Assembly: GCF_026262505.1 (NCBI RefSeq)
Contig: NC_067203.1
Location: 25,401,411-25,465,410 of the forward strand
Source: Trichomonas vaginalis G3
Taxonomy: Eukaryota; Parabasalia; Trichomonadida; Trichomonadidae
DNA length: 64,000 bases
Reading direction: 5' to 3'
In this document: one piece after another, positions 26,601 to 37,586 of the stretch
Layout of the letters: each line of letters starts with the position of its first letter
Numbering within the stretch: the stretch's first letter is position 1
Notes under the pieces: generated by a model
Seen by the model: only the letters and a program-made list of their open reading frames with translations
The model's database searches: none
What the model was told of the DNA's origin: nothing
Translations under genes and position numbers: made by a program

Positions 26601-27410
26601 ACATCACCAGCATTCTTTACTATCAAACCTCTCAATGAAAGCGAAACATATCATGAATTGAACTTAACGATTTCAAATCCCTCTGAGTATTCATTCCATG
26701 ATATTTATGTTATTCCACCTAATGATTTTAATTTCTATGTTTTAGTGCACAACGAAGATCAATACAAGAATATTTTAACAAATATCTCTGCGTTCAAACA
26801 AATGAAATTTAACATCGAAATTCATAATTTACATTCATTTAATCATCTTACTTGGTCAAATAAAGGACGTTATGAAAGTGAAAATGAAATAACAAAAGGT
26901 AGCATAATCTCACGGATTCAATATAACTCTGGACATGATTTATATACTAAATCATTTTCAGCGTATAGATCAGTGTTTCGCAATACTTCTGAACCTTTTG
27001 AAGATGAAGAAATATCGGGATTTTATAAAGGTGCATCTAGTTTACTTAGACATCAAAAAATTTTGAGACCATATCCGGATGCCAAAGAAGTATTTCAATT
27101 TGGAAATAGCATTGCTCCACAATATGAGGGAGGTACTAGTTTGCCACTATCCACAGGAGTTCTAGTAGCTGTAATTGTTGTTCCAATAGTTGTTGGAATT
27201 GCTCTCATGGCTCTTTTCATTTGTTTGTGCTGTAAATATTGTGAATGCTGCAATCGAGAAACACAATACAGAGGTGGTGGTAGAAGCTATGGCGGCGGTG
27301 GTGGAGGTGGAGGCTATGGTGGTGGTGGTGGTGGTGGTGGTGGCCGTAGCTCAAGCTCAAGTTCAAGTTCTGGTGGAGGAGTTAGTATCAGTTTTAGCAA
27401 TAGTAGTTAA
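23696..27410 (+). pseudogene. Membrane surface protein gene split by an insertion
   Basis: The 5' part (23,696-24,158) encodes a signal-peptide-like start (MILTLLQLAFKYGIQS) and an N-glycosylation-rich ectodomain. It is cut by a 1.58-kb element. Removing the element and one copy of its duplicated target restores the frame across the junction into 25,751-25,900 (RPGFGSIELKASQPITRE). A second lesion near 25,900 shifts the frame again; from 25,902 a 502-residue ORF continues the ectodomain, then one transmembrane helix (GVLVAVIVVPIVVGIALMAL) and a Cys-rich juxtamembrane segment, ending in a Gly- and Ser-rich cytoplasmic tail. It is a single-pass type I surface protein of unknown ligand. A TCATA initiator lies seven bases before the start. 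Two independent lesions make it a likely pseudogene; the 3' ORF could still be expressed alone. Confidence 0.7.
24159..25742. mobile_element. 1.58-kb non-autonomous DNA transposon in the surface-protein gene
   Basis: The ends are perfect 16-bp inverted repeats: AAAGGTACATTCACTA at 24,159-24,174 and its complement at 25,727-25,742. The directly repeated GACAGAAG flanks both ends (24,151-24,158 and 25,743-25,750), an 8-base target duplication; 10- or 12-base duplications with shorter terminal repeats fit equally well because the junction bases overlap. The interior is AT-rich with no transposase; the longest ORF (24,912-25,130) is not recognisable. An 8-10 base duplication points to hAT- or Mutator-like mobilisation, which cannot be separated here. 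Confidence 0.8.
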
Positions 27411-28573
27411 AATAAAAATCTTATTTTTCTCGAAATTATATTTTTTATATCATATGGAATATCACATTGTGTTCCCATCATATAACTACTTTTCCAAATT
27501 AAAAAATAAGTATAATTAAAAAGTAAAATAAAGGATAGGCGCCTAAATTGCATACGGTTATTATGATTTAAAGTGGCCATTTCTGACTGATAAACTAGAA
27601 TTCCACAAGAGATAAAATTTAATTATCTAGGTCAATGATTCCCAGAACTTTTGCATCGGAATAGACCACATTATGAAATTGAAAATATATTAGAAAAATG
27701 GTCAATAAAAAAAGAAATATAATATTTTATTTAGTTTAATCCACCTGGGTTTTCATGAGCCAAATTCTAGTTAAAAACTATTATAAATAGATATATTAAC
27801 CCCCTTTTAAATGAGTCAAATCATTAATAATTTAAAATATCACTGCGTATATATACAGGGAGTAATCAGAATTTCTAATACTTATTTGATAATGCAATAA
27901 AGCTCGTTGTTCCTTATGAAATTATGCCCTATCATTATTCTTATGTTCAATTGTTGAGCATCAGTTGCAATTGCCTCAATACAAAAAATAAATAATGATT
28001 GTTTGTGTTATGATGTTCTGTATTGATATTAGTGTGTAAATTCAACATAACAGGAAATTATCGTTGCAAAATAATTTTATTTTTCCAAATGAATGGATAT
28101 CATTGATAAAATAGCTCAAAATATGATTTCCGCAATAAATGCATCATCTAAACAACAATCCACCCATTTTATAAAATCTTCAATCAATAAAACTCTTCAA
28201 TTTCTTTAAATTTCATCTTTAAAAACTTTCAAAGCCTTTAGTGATGTTGAATATAAATATTACCCATTAAATGCTCATTTTTCTTTGAAATTTTTCTCGA
28301 ACTAAAATACGCCAGTATTATTCCCACAATGCTAATGTTATGTCATAACTTTCCCATCACAAAAAATTGAATACGATTTTTTACAGTTTTGAATGGAATC
28401 AATTCTATAACTTATGAGACGCCCATGACTTGGATTTTATACTTTGTTATCCGGGCATTAGCAACCCAATATGGTAAAGATTTATTAAATACCACAAACT
28501 TACATCTGACTCCTTTTCAGAAATTGAGAGTTTATTCAAATTTGATGTTTCTAAAAATCATTTTTCGTTAAAG
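27411..28573. other. Intergenic region with possible decayed ORF
   Basis: This is mostly AT-rich sequence without genes. Around 28,092-28,320 a start codon leads into MDIIDKIAQNMISAINASSK, with one in-frame stop and then SSLKTFKAFSDVEYKYY, and 28,389-28,571 is open; these could be remnants of one gene but match nothing I know. TCATTTTT at 28,558-28,565 is the probable initiator of the next gene. Confidence 0.45.
28558..28565 (+). promoter_or_regulatory. Initiator (TCATTTTT) of the RRM gene
   Basis: TCATTTTT matches the trichomonad initiator TCA(+1)Y(T/A). The presumed +1 base (28,560) is 14 bases before the ATG, the usual short leader distance. It supports the ATG at 28,574 as the real start. 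Confidence 0.6.
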
Positions 28574-29218
28574 ATGATTTCATCAACGAATGTCATGTTC
28601 ACTCACCTCTCTAGTGAAGTTACAAAGAGTGATCTAATGAGCCTTGCTGCCATATTCGGAAGTATACGTTCAGCAAAAATCATGATTAATCTTGAAACAG
28701 GTAAGTCCAGATGCTTTGGCTTTGTCGACTTCATTGATCCACATGATGCTTCAAAAGCAGTATATTCATTGGATGGATTAATGGTGAAAGGAAAAAAGAT
28801 TCACACCAAATTTGCAAGTTCATGTGAAAAGTATGGGAAACCTTCCAAAACGGTATTTGCCAAAAGTCTACCCCTATTTTATAAGGACAAGGACATCTAC
28901 GATCTATTCTCCAAATCTGGAAAAGTTGTAGCCGTTAAATGTGTTCGCCAGTATTCCGGAAAGAAACCAATAAGAGGTTACCATATAATGTTTGATTCAA
29001 TTCAAGATGCATATTCTGCCATCAGGATGTATGATAACGTCACCATTATTGAGAATGGATGGCCGCTCTTTATTAGATTTACAAAAGATGAAGAACTGGT
29101 TGGGCCTAAGTTCATGAACAACGAGTCTAATCTGAAAAATCAGATTTCATCAGGAATGATGTTTAATAATCATATTGAAAAATCCTCTACAGACCAATAT
29201 TGGTCTAATTATTTGTAA
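28574..29218 (+). CDS. RNA-binding protein with two RRM domains
   Basis: This 214-residue protein has two RNA-recognition motifs. RRM1 spans about residues 7-80: RNP2 VMFTHL and RNP1 SRCFGFVDF, with the typical SLDGLMVKGKKI beta-hairpin end. RRM2 spans about 90-170: TVFAKSLP as RNP2, and a weaker RNP1, RGYHIMF, lacking one of the usual aromatic residues. The C-terminal 40 residues are polar. The arrangement resembles poly(A)-binding or ELAV-like proteins in short form; the exact role (splicing, mRNA stability or translation) cannot be assigned. Start choice is backed by the TCATTTTT initiator 14 bases upstream. Confidence 0.85.
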   Translation: MISSTNVMFTHLSSEVTKSDLMSLAAIFGSIRSAKIMINLETGKSRCFGFVDFIDPHDASKAVYSLDGLMVKGKKIHTKFASSCEKYGKPSKTVFAKSLPLFYKDKDIYDLFSKSGKVVAVKCVRQYSGKKPIRGYHIMFDSIQDAYSAIRMYDNVTIIENGWPLFIRFTKDEELVGPKFMNNESNLKNQISSGMMFNNHIEKSSTDQYWSNYL

Positions 29219-30047
29219 GTCTGTTACATAAGTTCTATTTTATTATTAAAAATTTTAATATTGGAATCTTTATTTGAGTATTGATATTTCAGAAGTAACT
29301 TTAAGTTCTTTGAAATTCGGATTATAAATTTCGATGAATAAATTCATATTTCGTAATAAAAATTTTAAAAATCTGGAAAGATGATGTTTTCGATTGAAAT
29401 ATGATGAAGATACCTTGTGTGTATTTCTTAATCTGGATGACGAATACGAATTTGACACCGTCTTGAATGTCAAAATCTGGTTTTTCGAGAAATCTCAGAA
29501 ATTTGGGTACTAAGGTATATGGGTTAAAGAAAAGAAATGATGGTAAGATGATTACTTTTAAGATCATTATTAAATACGATAGAATTAGATCCGGAATTCA
29601 ATGATTTATTTCAATATCAATCATCGATTTTTTCAATGAGGAGAGTGAAAATGGAAAACATTAATAATTATAGGCGGATACTAATTCTAATGAGAAAGGA
29701 TAATAAGTTTATAAATTGAGTGAAAATTGAGAATTTTGTTTATTATTACTAAAATTGTTCTTTTTATTACGATTATCAAAGAAAAAATCATGATTCACTG
29801 AAATTAATCGGATTTACTTCTATCAAAAATTTTATTGCACCTTAACTACTTATTAAAATGATATGATAAACAAATTGAGAAGTATTCAAAAACTATTTTA
29901 TCACAATTGGATTTATTCAAAAATGTTTATTCTTAAAAAGGCATATAAATAATATTTCCAATAAATTACTAAAAACTATCCCCGATCACAACTAAAATTT
30001 TTGATAAATTTTTTGATATAATACTATACATATTGCAATTAGCTGAA
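29219..30047. other. Intergenic region, no gene seen
   Basis: This is AT-rich sequence. Minus-strand open stretches at 29,270-29,567 are low-complexity and lack supporting context. No repeat or RNA gene is evident. Confidence 0.6.
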
Positions 30048-30398
30048 ATGTATTATCAGGATTTATACAAATTTGAATCAAAAAACCGTAGCCGTTCAAG
30101 ATTGAGAAGGGAAATTTATTGTGCAATTCTGTATAATTTTAGTCAATTAAATCTGTCAATGAGCGGCAAGCGTATCCAAGACTTTTTCCAAAAGCTCCAC
30201 CGTAAACTAGAGATGGACTGTGATGATGTTGATTTACCTGAAGACGACTGCAAACCAGAAAAGGAAAGATTAAATACCTCCCAAGAAAAGAACCTTCAGA
30301 ACAGAAAGCAAACTTTAGCAAATCCCTTTTTAAAGGATTTCTTCCAGCAACTACGCACAAATCATAAGTCAAAGCGACATTGGTTCAAATCCGATTAA
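30048..30398 (+). CDS. Short charged protein, unknown
   Basis: Starting at ATG 30,048 gives 116 residues. The N-terminal part is basic (SKNRSRSRLRREIYCAIL) and predicted helical, followed by an acidic stretch (DCDDVDLPEDDCKPEKERL) and a basic C-terminus (LRTNHKSKRHWFKSD). Base composition is less AT-rich than the flanks, which supports coding. The helical first half could be a truncated DNA-binding domain, but I recognise no family. It is isolated, with about 0.8-1.0 kb of non-coding DNA on each side. Confidence 0.4.
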   Translation: MYYQDLYKFESKNRSRSRLRREIYCAILYNFSQLNLSMSGKRIQDFFQKLHRKLEMDCDDVDLPEDDCKPEKERLNTSQEKNLQNRKQTLANPFLKDFFQQLRTNHKSKRHWFKSD

Positions 30399-31426
30399 CT
30401 TGCGTTGCATCTGATTCAGTGTTGTGTGCGCGTTAACTCCCATTCAGATTTATGCTCAAATTGTATAACTTATAATGCGTAAAACTCGGAATAACAGTTT
30501 CAATACTTTTCTCCTTAATTCATAAGCTTCCATATATTATTATTGCTCAATGATGCTATTACGAGTAACCCTAACTCGAACAAACGATTTCTCGTAATTT
30601 CAATTTTATGATTTAATATTTGAAGCTACATCTATTAGTATCTTGACTAGATTACTCTTCTCCTCAATCATAATGCAATATGAGTAATTATTTTTCTTTT
30701 TGTAACTGTTATCCGACAAATTTTAATGATTACTAATTTAATTAGTAATTATATTATATCTTGTTTGTAGTGATTGAGTAAATGATCTCATTTCTTTTAA
30801 ATCTTTGATTATCGGCTTGAAATTATTTTTCATTAATTTGTTTTACCTCTAATATGTTACAGATCATGTGAATGATTTGCTTATTGATAATATAATATGT
30901 TTCAGATAGATAATTGGTTACATTAGTTGTAAATCATTAAAATAAAACGGACTTTATAAATTTTCTCTATTATGAGTTAAATATTTATTAATTGCATTAT
31001 ACAATCTAATTTTAAAAGAAAGATTAAATTATGTAAAAATAAGAGTAGATCGAAAAACATCTAAATGAAAGAAGCGTATTTTTATGATAATATTAATTAG
31101 GAACATGTTATGTTTGTGTTTTTAGTGTATAAAATGTATCAATTATAGGAAATAATACGCTCAAATTTAATTGTTGGATTAAATTGCTTAGATGGAACAT
31201 TTAGTTGTTTTTCCATGATTATAAAAGGTTTCTGCTACTATCTTCATTTGTCTTATAAATTAATTAAATTCCATGATTTAAGCTTATTACTTCTAGATTT
31301 GTTGAATCCAACTAGAGTAAAGTGTAATTCAGTGTTACTTGAACTCCGTGACGTTCAGATTAATCTTACTCTAAAGGATGAAGCGATTATAAAGTAATAT
31401 GATGCATAAGGTAATTTTACTATAAC
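30399..31426. other. Intergenic region, no gene seen
   Basis: This is very AT-rich sequence. The short open stretch at 31,215-31,397 has no recognisable product and ends just before the kinase gene. I see no RNA gene or repeat. Confidence 0.6.
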
Positions 31427-32758
31427 ATGGGGCTCGAAGATTTGACAAAACGACTTGATAAATCGTCACTGTACGTTACAAATTTTATAGTTTTTGTAAT
31501 TCTAAATTCAATGACTGAATCGCCAGCAGAGGGTTCTTCTACGAACGAGCCTTTGGTGATCAATGACTTCGAGATTTTAGAAGAAATTGGCAGTGGAGGC
31601 TTCAGTAGGGTGCATCTCGCTAAGCATCAAAAAACAGGAACTTATGCCGCTGTTAAAATTGTAAATCTGCCTGCTTTACAGGAAGGTGAATTTGTCGGAA
31701 TTATGCGTGAAATTAGTGTTTTCATGCAAGTTGACCATCCAAATATCTGTAGCCTTTATAACTTAACTGTTTATAAAAATCAATTATATTTCTTCATGGA
31801 GTGCGCTCCAGGAGGAACGTTACTCAGTATGGTAAACCAAAAGAAAGGGCTTAAGGAACCAGAAGCACAAAAATTATTTATTCAATTATATTCTGCAGTA
31901 AGACATTTGCATACAATGCATTTCCTCGTTCATCGTGACCTTAAACTCGAAAATGTTTTGCTTGATGCCAATGGCAATGTTAAGTTAACAGATTTTGGTT
32001 TATCTTCCACGAATTATTGCAACAAAATGCGAACAATCGTCGGTACACCTGGTTTTTCTGCTCCTGAAGTACTCGCAGGTGCTGATTACGATGAAAAATG
32101 CGATGTTTGGTCTTTAGGTGTTTGTTTATATGCAATGTTAACAGCAATGCTTCCTTTTACTCCACAAAATACAAATCCAAGACAACTAATTGAAGAAGCT
32201 ACGAAATTAACATTTCCTCCTTCGTTTACGCCCGCGGTTCAAGATCTTTTAAAGAGAATGTTCGAGGTCAGACCATCAAACAGAATGACTCTGATTCAAC
32301 TTCAGAACCATCCGTGGTTGCGTGGACTTTCTCAGATCAGAAATGTTACTCCACATCCGATAGTTTTTTATAACGTACCAAAAATTCAAGATATTGCCAA
32401 ATTCAAACGTAAACCATGGAAACCTGTTCAGGCAGTATTAGATAAATGCACCGAACTTGGTTATAATTCTGAAGATATTACAAAAGATTTGGAAGAAGGC
32501 CAAATCAACGAAAATACAACTGCATATTTTTGTTTGCTTTATCCTCTTACCGAAAAACCATGCTTTTCTCAACCGAAATCGCAAACAGTTTGCGCAGGAT
32601 CTAAAAAGAGGGTTGTAACCGAAAAGAAGATGGGAAGTGCAACAATGTTAGGTCGTATGTCTCCAGGAAGAACAAATTCCTCTACATTAAAATCCGGAGC
32701 AAAAGCAGTTGTTGGTCCTAGAAAGAACCTCTCAAGCCATCATAACCACGGACTTTAG
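31427..32758 (+). CDS. Serine/threonine protein kinase, CAMK/AMPK-like
   Basis: This is a complete kinase domain from about residue 48: glycine loop IGSGGFSRVHLA, ATP lysine in YAAVKIV, catalytic loop VHRDLKLEN, DFG in LTDFGLSS, activation segment with GTPGFSAPEVL, and the subdomain IX motif CDVWSLGVCLYAM. A C-terminal extension of about 140 residues is basic and Ser/Thr-rich near its end (GRMSPGRTNSSTLKSG). The HRDLKLEN and SAPE forms fit the CAMK group (AMPK/MARK-like). The first ATG is 31,427; the second, at 31,511 (MTESPAEGSS), may be the real start because the first 28 codons look like AT-rich leader sequence. Substrate unknown. Confidence 0.85.
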   Translation: MGLEDLTKRLDKSSLYVTNFIVFVILNSMTESPAEGSSTNEPLVINDFEILEEIGSGGFSRVHLAKHQKTGTYAAVKIVNLPALQEGEFVGIMREISVFMQVDHPNICSLYNLTVYKNQLYFFMECAPGGTLLSMVNQKKGLKEPEAQKLFIQLYSAVRHLHTMHFLVHRDLKLENVLLDANGNVKLTDFGLSSTNYCNKMRTIVGTPGFSAPEVLAGADYDEKCDVWSLGVCLYAMLTAMLPFTPQNTNPRQLIEEATKLTFPPSFTPAVQDLLKRMFEVRPSNRMTLIQLQNHPWLRGLSQIRNVTPHPIVFYNVPKIQDIAKFKRKPWKPVQAVLDKCTELGYNSEDITKDLEEGQINENTTAYFCLLYPLTEKPCFSQPKSQTVCAGSKKRVVTEKKMGSATMLGRMSPGRTNSSTLKSGAKAVVGPRKNLSSHHNHGL

Positions 32759-35258
32759 TTGGCCTTTGTGCATGGCCTCTGGTTCTGTTTCACTGTTATT
32801 TTATGTTATTCACTCTAAGATATTAATTGTTATATAAAATGCTATTAAAATAGATAATCTACTATGGAAATCGCTTAAATTATATATGTTTATTGCATTC
32901 TGATTGTAAATGATCTATAACGTTTGGAAGGTTTAATCTAGGGTTGTTAAAAATATCAAAAATTAGCATTTTGAAGACACCATGGTGTCTTATAATTTTC
33001 CCTTCCTTATTGGCGTGTAGAAATAAATGCGCCAATAGATTGAAGAAGAAGAATTGTTTTTCTCTTAATGAAGCTTAATTCTTTTAATATAAGAATATTA
33101 AAAACATTAATATAATTTCGATTTCGGAAATTAAATTTCCAAATTTTTTGTCGATTTCGGAAATAACAGGATCCCGCATCCAACACACAACAACAAAACA
33201 CAAAACACACTTTTTGGTTCTTTCATCGTTTTAATCGTAATTTATGTAATATATGATTTGGATAAATTTTACAAAAATAGAACATATATTATATTCTTTT
33301 CAAAGATTCTTGAAAATCATCAAAAATAATTGTATTTTAAAAAACGATCAAATTATCCTTTCATTATTTTAAACTTAAATTAGTTTTTATGATTGACTAA
33401 AGCAATCATATTTATTCATCATTAAATAAACAAAAAAATAATATTTGAGAGTTATTTCAAAAAAAAACACATTGAATTTATTAATTTGTCTCAATTTCAG
33501 TATTATAAATTTTTATAATTTCAATATTTTGAAATACACTTTTTAATATTTCAATATTTATGATATTTCAATGTATTAAGTGGTCTCAAATTGAGCTTCT
33601 CAAATATAAGTTGGCCTATTCAAATAATAAAATTAAATAATATTTAAAATAATAAATAAAAGTGATTGAGGTCATAGCAAAACGGCTGTTTCAGTCATTA
33701 ATTCTTAAAAATAAAAAGGGTAAAAACTAAATACAATGGGTAAAATTCAATAGTGTCTGTGCTATCGTTCAATTTGAAGGTGTCTTTTGAAACCGCAAGA
33801 CACATTGAATTTTTGAATAGTGTATTATGGTTTGACAGACACCAATGAAAAAAATAAAATGATATTTTTTTTTAAATATATAAGATCCTTATATAAAATA
33901 TAAATATTTTATCGTTTTATTTTCTTGTTTTAGAAATGTTTTTTATTGAAAAATCAATAAAACTAACCCCAAAATAAAATTTTTGATTTAAAGACACTAT
34001 GATGACACCAGGCAAATCTTCCAAGACACCTATCGTCGCGAATCTAACAACCATAGTTTAATCACATGCAAAAGGTAACTAAACTACTTTCGCCGATCCG
34101 ATTTGCTCCATATTTAAAATATAGCTTGCATATGTAGAAGAAAAGCTAATTTTGAAGTACGCCCGAAATCCACCAACAGGATTTCGAGCTACTAAAAAGG
34201 TACTTTTAAATGTGATTTTTTTTATAAAAAATTAAATTTATTTTAAGATCAGACTAAAAACTAATTTTATGGAAAATCTATATCGACAAATTTATTACTT
34301 ATTGGGTATATAGATTTTTTGATTATGGCGATTATGTCTGATATATGCTTCCAATAAGCCAAAACACATTTCATACTGATTTCTATAAAAGGTATCTTTA
34401 TTATAGAAGTGTAAGCTATATCTGTTTGTTTTTTTATTATAACAAATTCAAAATTCTCTTATAAGGACTAGATGAAATCTGTATTATTAAATCATTAGCT
34501 AAATGAAGGTTCAAATAGAAAGTAAATATCAATTTATATGATACTGAAACCAAATAGTTCTTTTAATAAAAGATAACACGCTGAAAATTATTGAGTATTT
34601 GCAAATCTCAAAAATCTATTGGTGAATTTGGTTCAACTTTTAAAATTATAACATCCATATCAAATCATAAAAGCAGACAAAAATTAAAGCCAAACCTATC
34701 GGCCAATTTTTTTTGATATTTTGATTTTTGAGGTATACTTTTAAAAGGGGATTTAAAGCACTTATGAAAAAACATTAACTTCTGTCGTTATGATTATTGA
34801 TTTAGACAATAATGATTTTAATCTTTGATTATCAAAACACTAAAGTCATCTTTTTAACATTTGCTTGGTAGCATTAACTCAAGTCTAAAGTACTATTTTA
34901 TGTGGCACTCTTAGAATTTTTGTATTCATTGTACACGCTGAAATAGTACCATTAAAGTTATGGCGGACTTTCAAAAAATAGTTTGGTCACCTTTTCACAT
35001 GCATCAAAAAAATTCTGACATCAATGAACCTTAGTATACAACATTTAATTTCATGTATTGTAGGAATATTTCACATTCAAATTATTCAAAATCTGTGATG
35101 AAAACAGAATTTCATATTAAATTGATGGGAGATAACTTAGTTAAGACAGTAAACAAGTAGCCAGTATTAAATTTAATATAAATATATAATTTTAATTAAC
35201 AAAAAAGATTAAGGAACTATAAATCCCACTCCCGCAACCTGAACAAACAGATATTTTC
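32759..35258. other. Long intergenic region with a possible small element
   Basis: This is 2.5 kb without a gene. From 32,939 to 34,055 a segment is bounded by TA and short inverted ends (GGTTGTTA at 32,942-32,949, TAACAACC at 34,045-34,052). It contains the perfect palindrome AAGACACCATGGTGTCTT at 32,974-32,991 and several scattered AGACAC/GTGTCT motifs; this may be an old non-autonomous element. The rest is AT-rich and featureless. Confidence 0.4.
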
Positions 35259-36086
35259 TTAATAAAAAGGAAAATCGTCGTCAATTGCAGATGTCAAATC
35301 GAATGATGTTAGAGAGTGGATTGATTCAAATGAATCAGAGAAGAGATCGAAAGTTGGGAAATTTGATGGAGCCGGTTTAGCCTCGATTGGCTTTGGAGAT
35401 GATTCGGATGTCAAATCAGTAATTGGATAACTATGTTGCTTCTCTATCTTCTTGGATTTCAACTTTGACGATGATGATCTGTGAGAAGAATCGTGCTTCG
35501 ATCCTTTGATTAATTGGAAGTAATGGTATCTGCACTGTACATCACTTCTAGATCCCATTTGGGCGGCAATCTTTGACCAAACTTTGGTTCCATATTCGGA
35601 AACAAGATGGAAAAGTTTTTTATCTTCTTCTGGAGACCATGCAGCCTTATTAATTTTTGGATCAAGGCCTCTGAACCATCTTTGACTGCACTGTGGTCTT
35701 GTGCGGCCATTGCCGACAATCTTGACGATTTCTCCCCAAGATTCAAGTCCGTATTTGTTGATTCCAGCTAAAAGACGGAGATCTTCTTCTGGTGTCCATG
35801 GTCTGGCACGTCTTCTATGTCCCTGTTCAGGTGCCTTCTCTGGTTCGAAGTCTTCTTGTAATGGTGAGCTAATATCAACGCTCAGAATAGCATGTATACG
35901 GTCTACTGGAGTAGTATTTTGGATTAACTCATAAACTTGTGAGCTGCATGTTTGATAGGTAATTTTATTGCTAAGCATGTTTTTAATAAGATTGGTAGCT
36001 GAGTCTAATACATCTTCTTGGATGTCGGGGCAGACTTCTACAATGTAACTGGAAGCAAGCCTCACAAGTGGAGCGTCGAAACTCAT
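35259..36086 (-). CDS. Myb-like DNA-binding protein (two repeats)
   Basis: This 275-residue protein has two adjacent Myb/SANT repeats: residues about 94-145 (RPWTPEEDLRLLAGINKYG ... QCSQRWFRGLDP) and about 147-196 (AAWSPEEDKKLFHLVSEYG ... QCRYHYFQLI). Each repeat has the spaced tryptophans, with the third one replaced by W/F or Y as is common in protists. The N-terminal 90 residues are helical; the C-terminal 75 are Ser-rich and acidic, resembling a transactivation region. Myb proteins of this two-repeat type control promoters in Trichomonas. It would act in the nucleus; targets are unknown. Confidence 0.9.
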   Translation of the reverse strand: MSFDAPLVRLASSYIVEVCPDIQEDVLDSATNLIKNMLSNKITYQTCSSQVYELIQNTTPVDRIHAILSVDISSPLQEDFEPEKAPEQGHRRRARPWTPEEDLRLLAGINKYGLESWGEIVKIVGNGRTRPQCSQRWFRGLDPKINKAAWSPEEDKKLFHLVSEYGTKVWSKIAAQMGSRSDVQCRYHYFQLIKGSKHDSSHRSSSSKLKSKKIEKQHSYPITDLTSESSPKPIEAKPAPSNFPTFDLFSDSFESIHSLTSFDLTSAIDDDFPFY

Positions 36087-37586
36087 ATTTTTTGAGTTTT
36101 GACCAATCTCACAAAAAATTGTATGTAGCTGCTAATTTCACAGAAAAAATTGTGACATCTGTATTTTCTAAATATATGGCTATTTTATTCATATGCTGTG
36201 AAAGCTGAAAAGAATTTAACTCATTGAAATTAAAATCTGAGAGTTTCGTTTTTTTAAGAAAAATGGGTAAATATTATTCTATATAAGATTAGAAATATTT
36301 ATCGAATTTTCATCACAATTCTCTGCAGCATTCAATAAGATATCGTTAAGAAAAAGATTAAGAAAATTGAGATAACCCAAAAAGTTGTTAAAAATATTTG
36401 AAAAATATATATACATTTTACATGCATATTTAGGAATAGATTTCATTGAAGTTTTCAAAAGCAATTGAAGAAAAATAACTATTTCTTGTAGATAGCCATT
36501 TCCTAAATACTGAATTCTAGAATTGAAAAAGAATCTTTTCAACCACTTTCGATAATTTCACAATTTTTCTCAATAGGTTTTTAAAATAAATTTAATGCTT
36601 ATATTTGGTGTTTAGATTTTATAATGAAATTTAAACGATTTGAGTTATTCAGTTTTCTCAATTTTTTGAAGTTGAATATTTTTCCCTAAAAAGCGCGAAT
36701 ACTTCAACTAAAATGCTTTTTTAATATTCTCGAATGCTCAAAAGTCTTATCTTCCTTTAGTGTCAAAAAATTCAAAGTTTAAATAGATCGTTTTTAATGG
36801 TTGCACACTATTTGTCATTATTATTTAAATTTAAATTTGTTTGTTCACAAATTCAATGCTCATCCAAATTTTTAAATCGGGCTTATTATATTACTTTTTA
36901 ATTATAACTCAACAACTTTCATGATTTCTTTTGAAATCGGATTACTTTCAAATATAATTGAATGCTAATTATCTGATAACAATAGCATACTATCAATCTT
37001 TCAATCAATTTTCCATTTGATATTTTTTGATTCCGTAGGACCACTCGTATGCAGGCATCCTTAATTTTCATTGCTTCTTTTTTATTTTCCTAAAATATCA
37101 ACATAATTATGGAATTAACCAGCCAAAGTATAACCATTAAAGCTTATCGAATCATATTTAGGGATTAGGTACTCGCTATGTTATAATATTGAGGTGTTGT
37201 TATATATATTTAGGATCAGCTAGCTGTTTTTCTTTTCTAGCTACCAATTCTTTCTAAATATTTATATTTAATAAGGGAATTTTCATCTGTCAAGTCCTCT
37301 TTTAAATCTTATCTGATTTTTGATTCATCTCTTGGAGTTGTTGTTGACATCAACTTAATGTTGCAGTAATATTAGAAAAGTCTTTCGTTTAAATCACAGA
37401 AATCCAAAATTCACTTGAGATGATGTAAATGATATTTCATATCTATATTATTGAGCAGATTTTATTCAAAACTATTCAAATTATTATTTGTACCTGGATC
37501 TAAGATCCCTGACTTAGAAACATCTTATTTTGTGGAAGTCTAGAAATAAATGTATAAAAAATTAATAAACTAAAAACATATTTATA
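36087..37586. other. Intergenic region, no gene seen
   Basis: This is 1.5 kb of AT-rich DNA between two genes transcribed leftwards. The open stretch at 36,279-36,542 on the minus strand has a low-complexity translation and is not called. Confidence 0.6.

Noticed and set aside
27190-27519. ORF in another frame over the Gly/Ser tail
   Set aside because: It is a shadow of the GGT repeat and gives an Ala/Val repeat of no meaning.
33007-33210. Minus-strand ORF in the 32.8-35.3 kb gap
   Set aside because: Low-complexity, no ATG context, within a possible decayed element.
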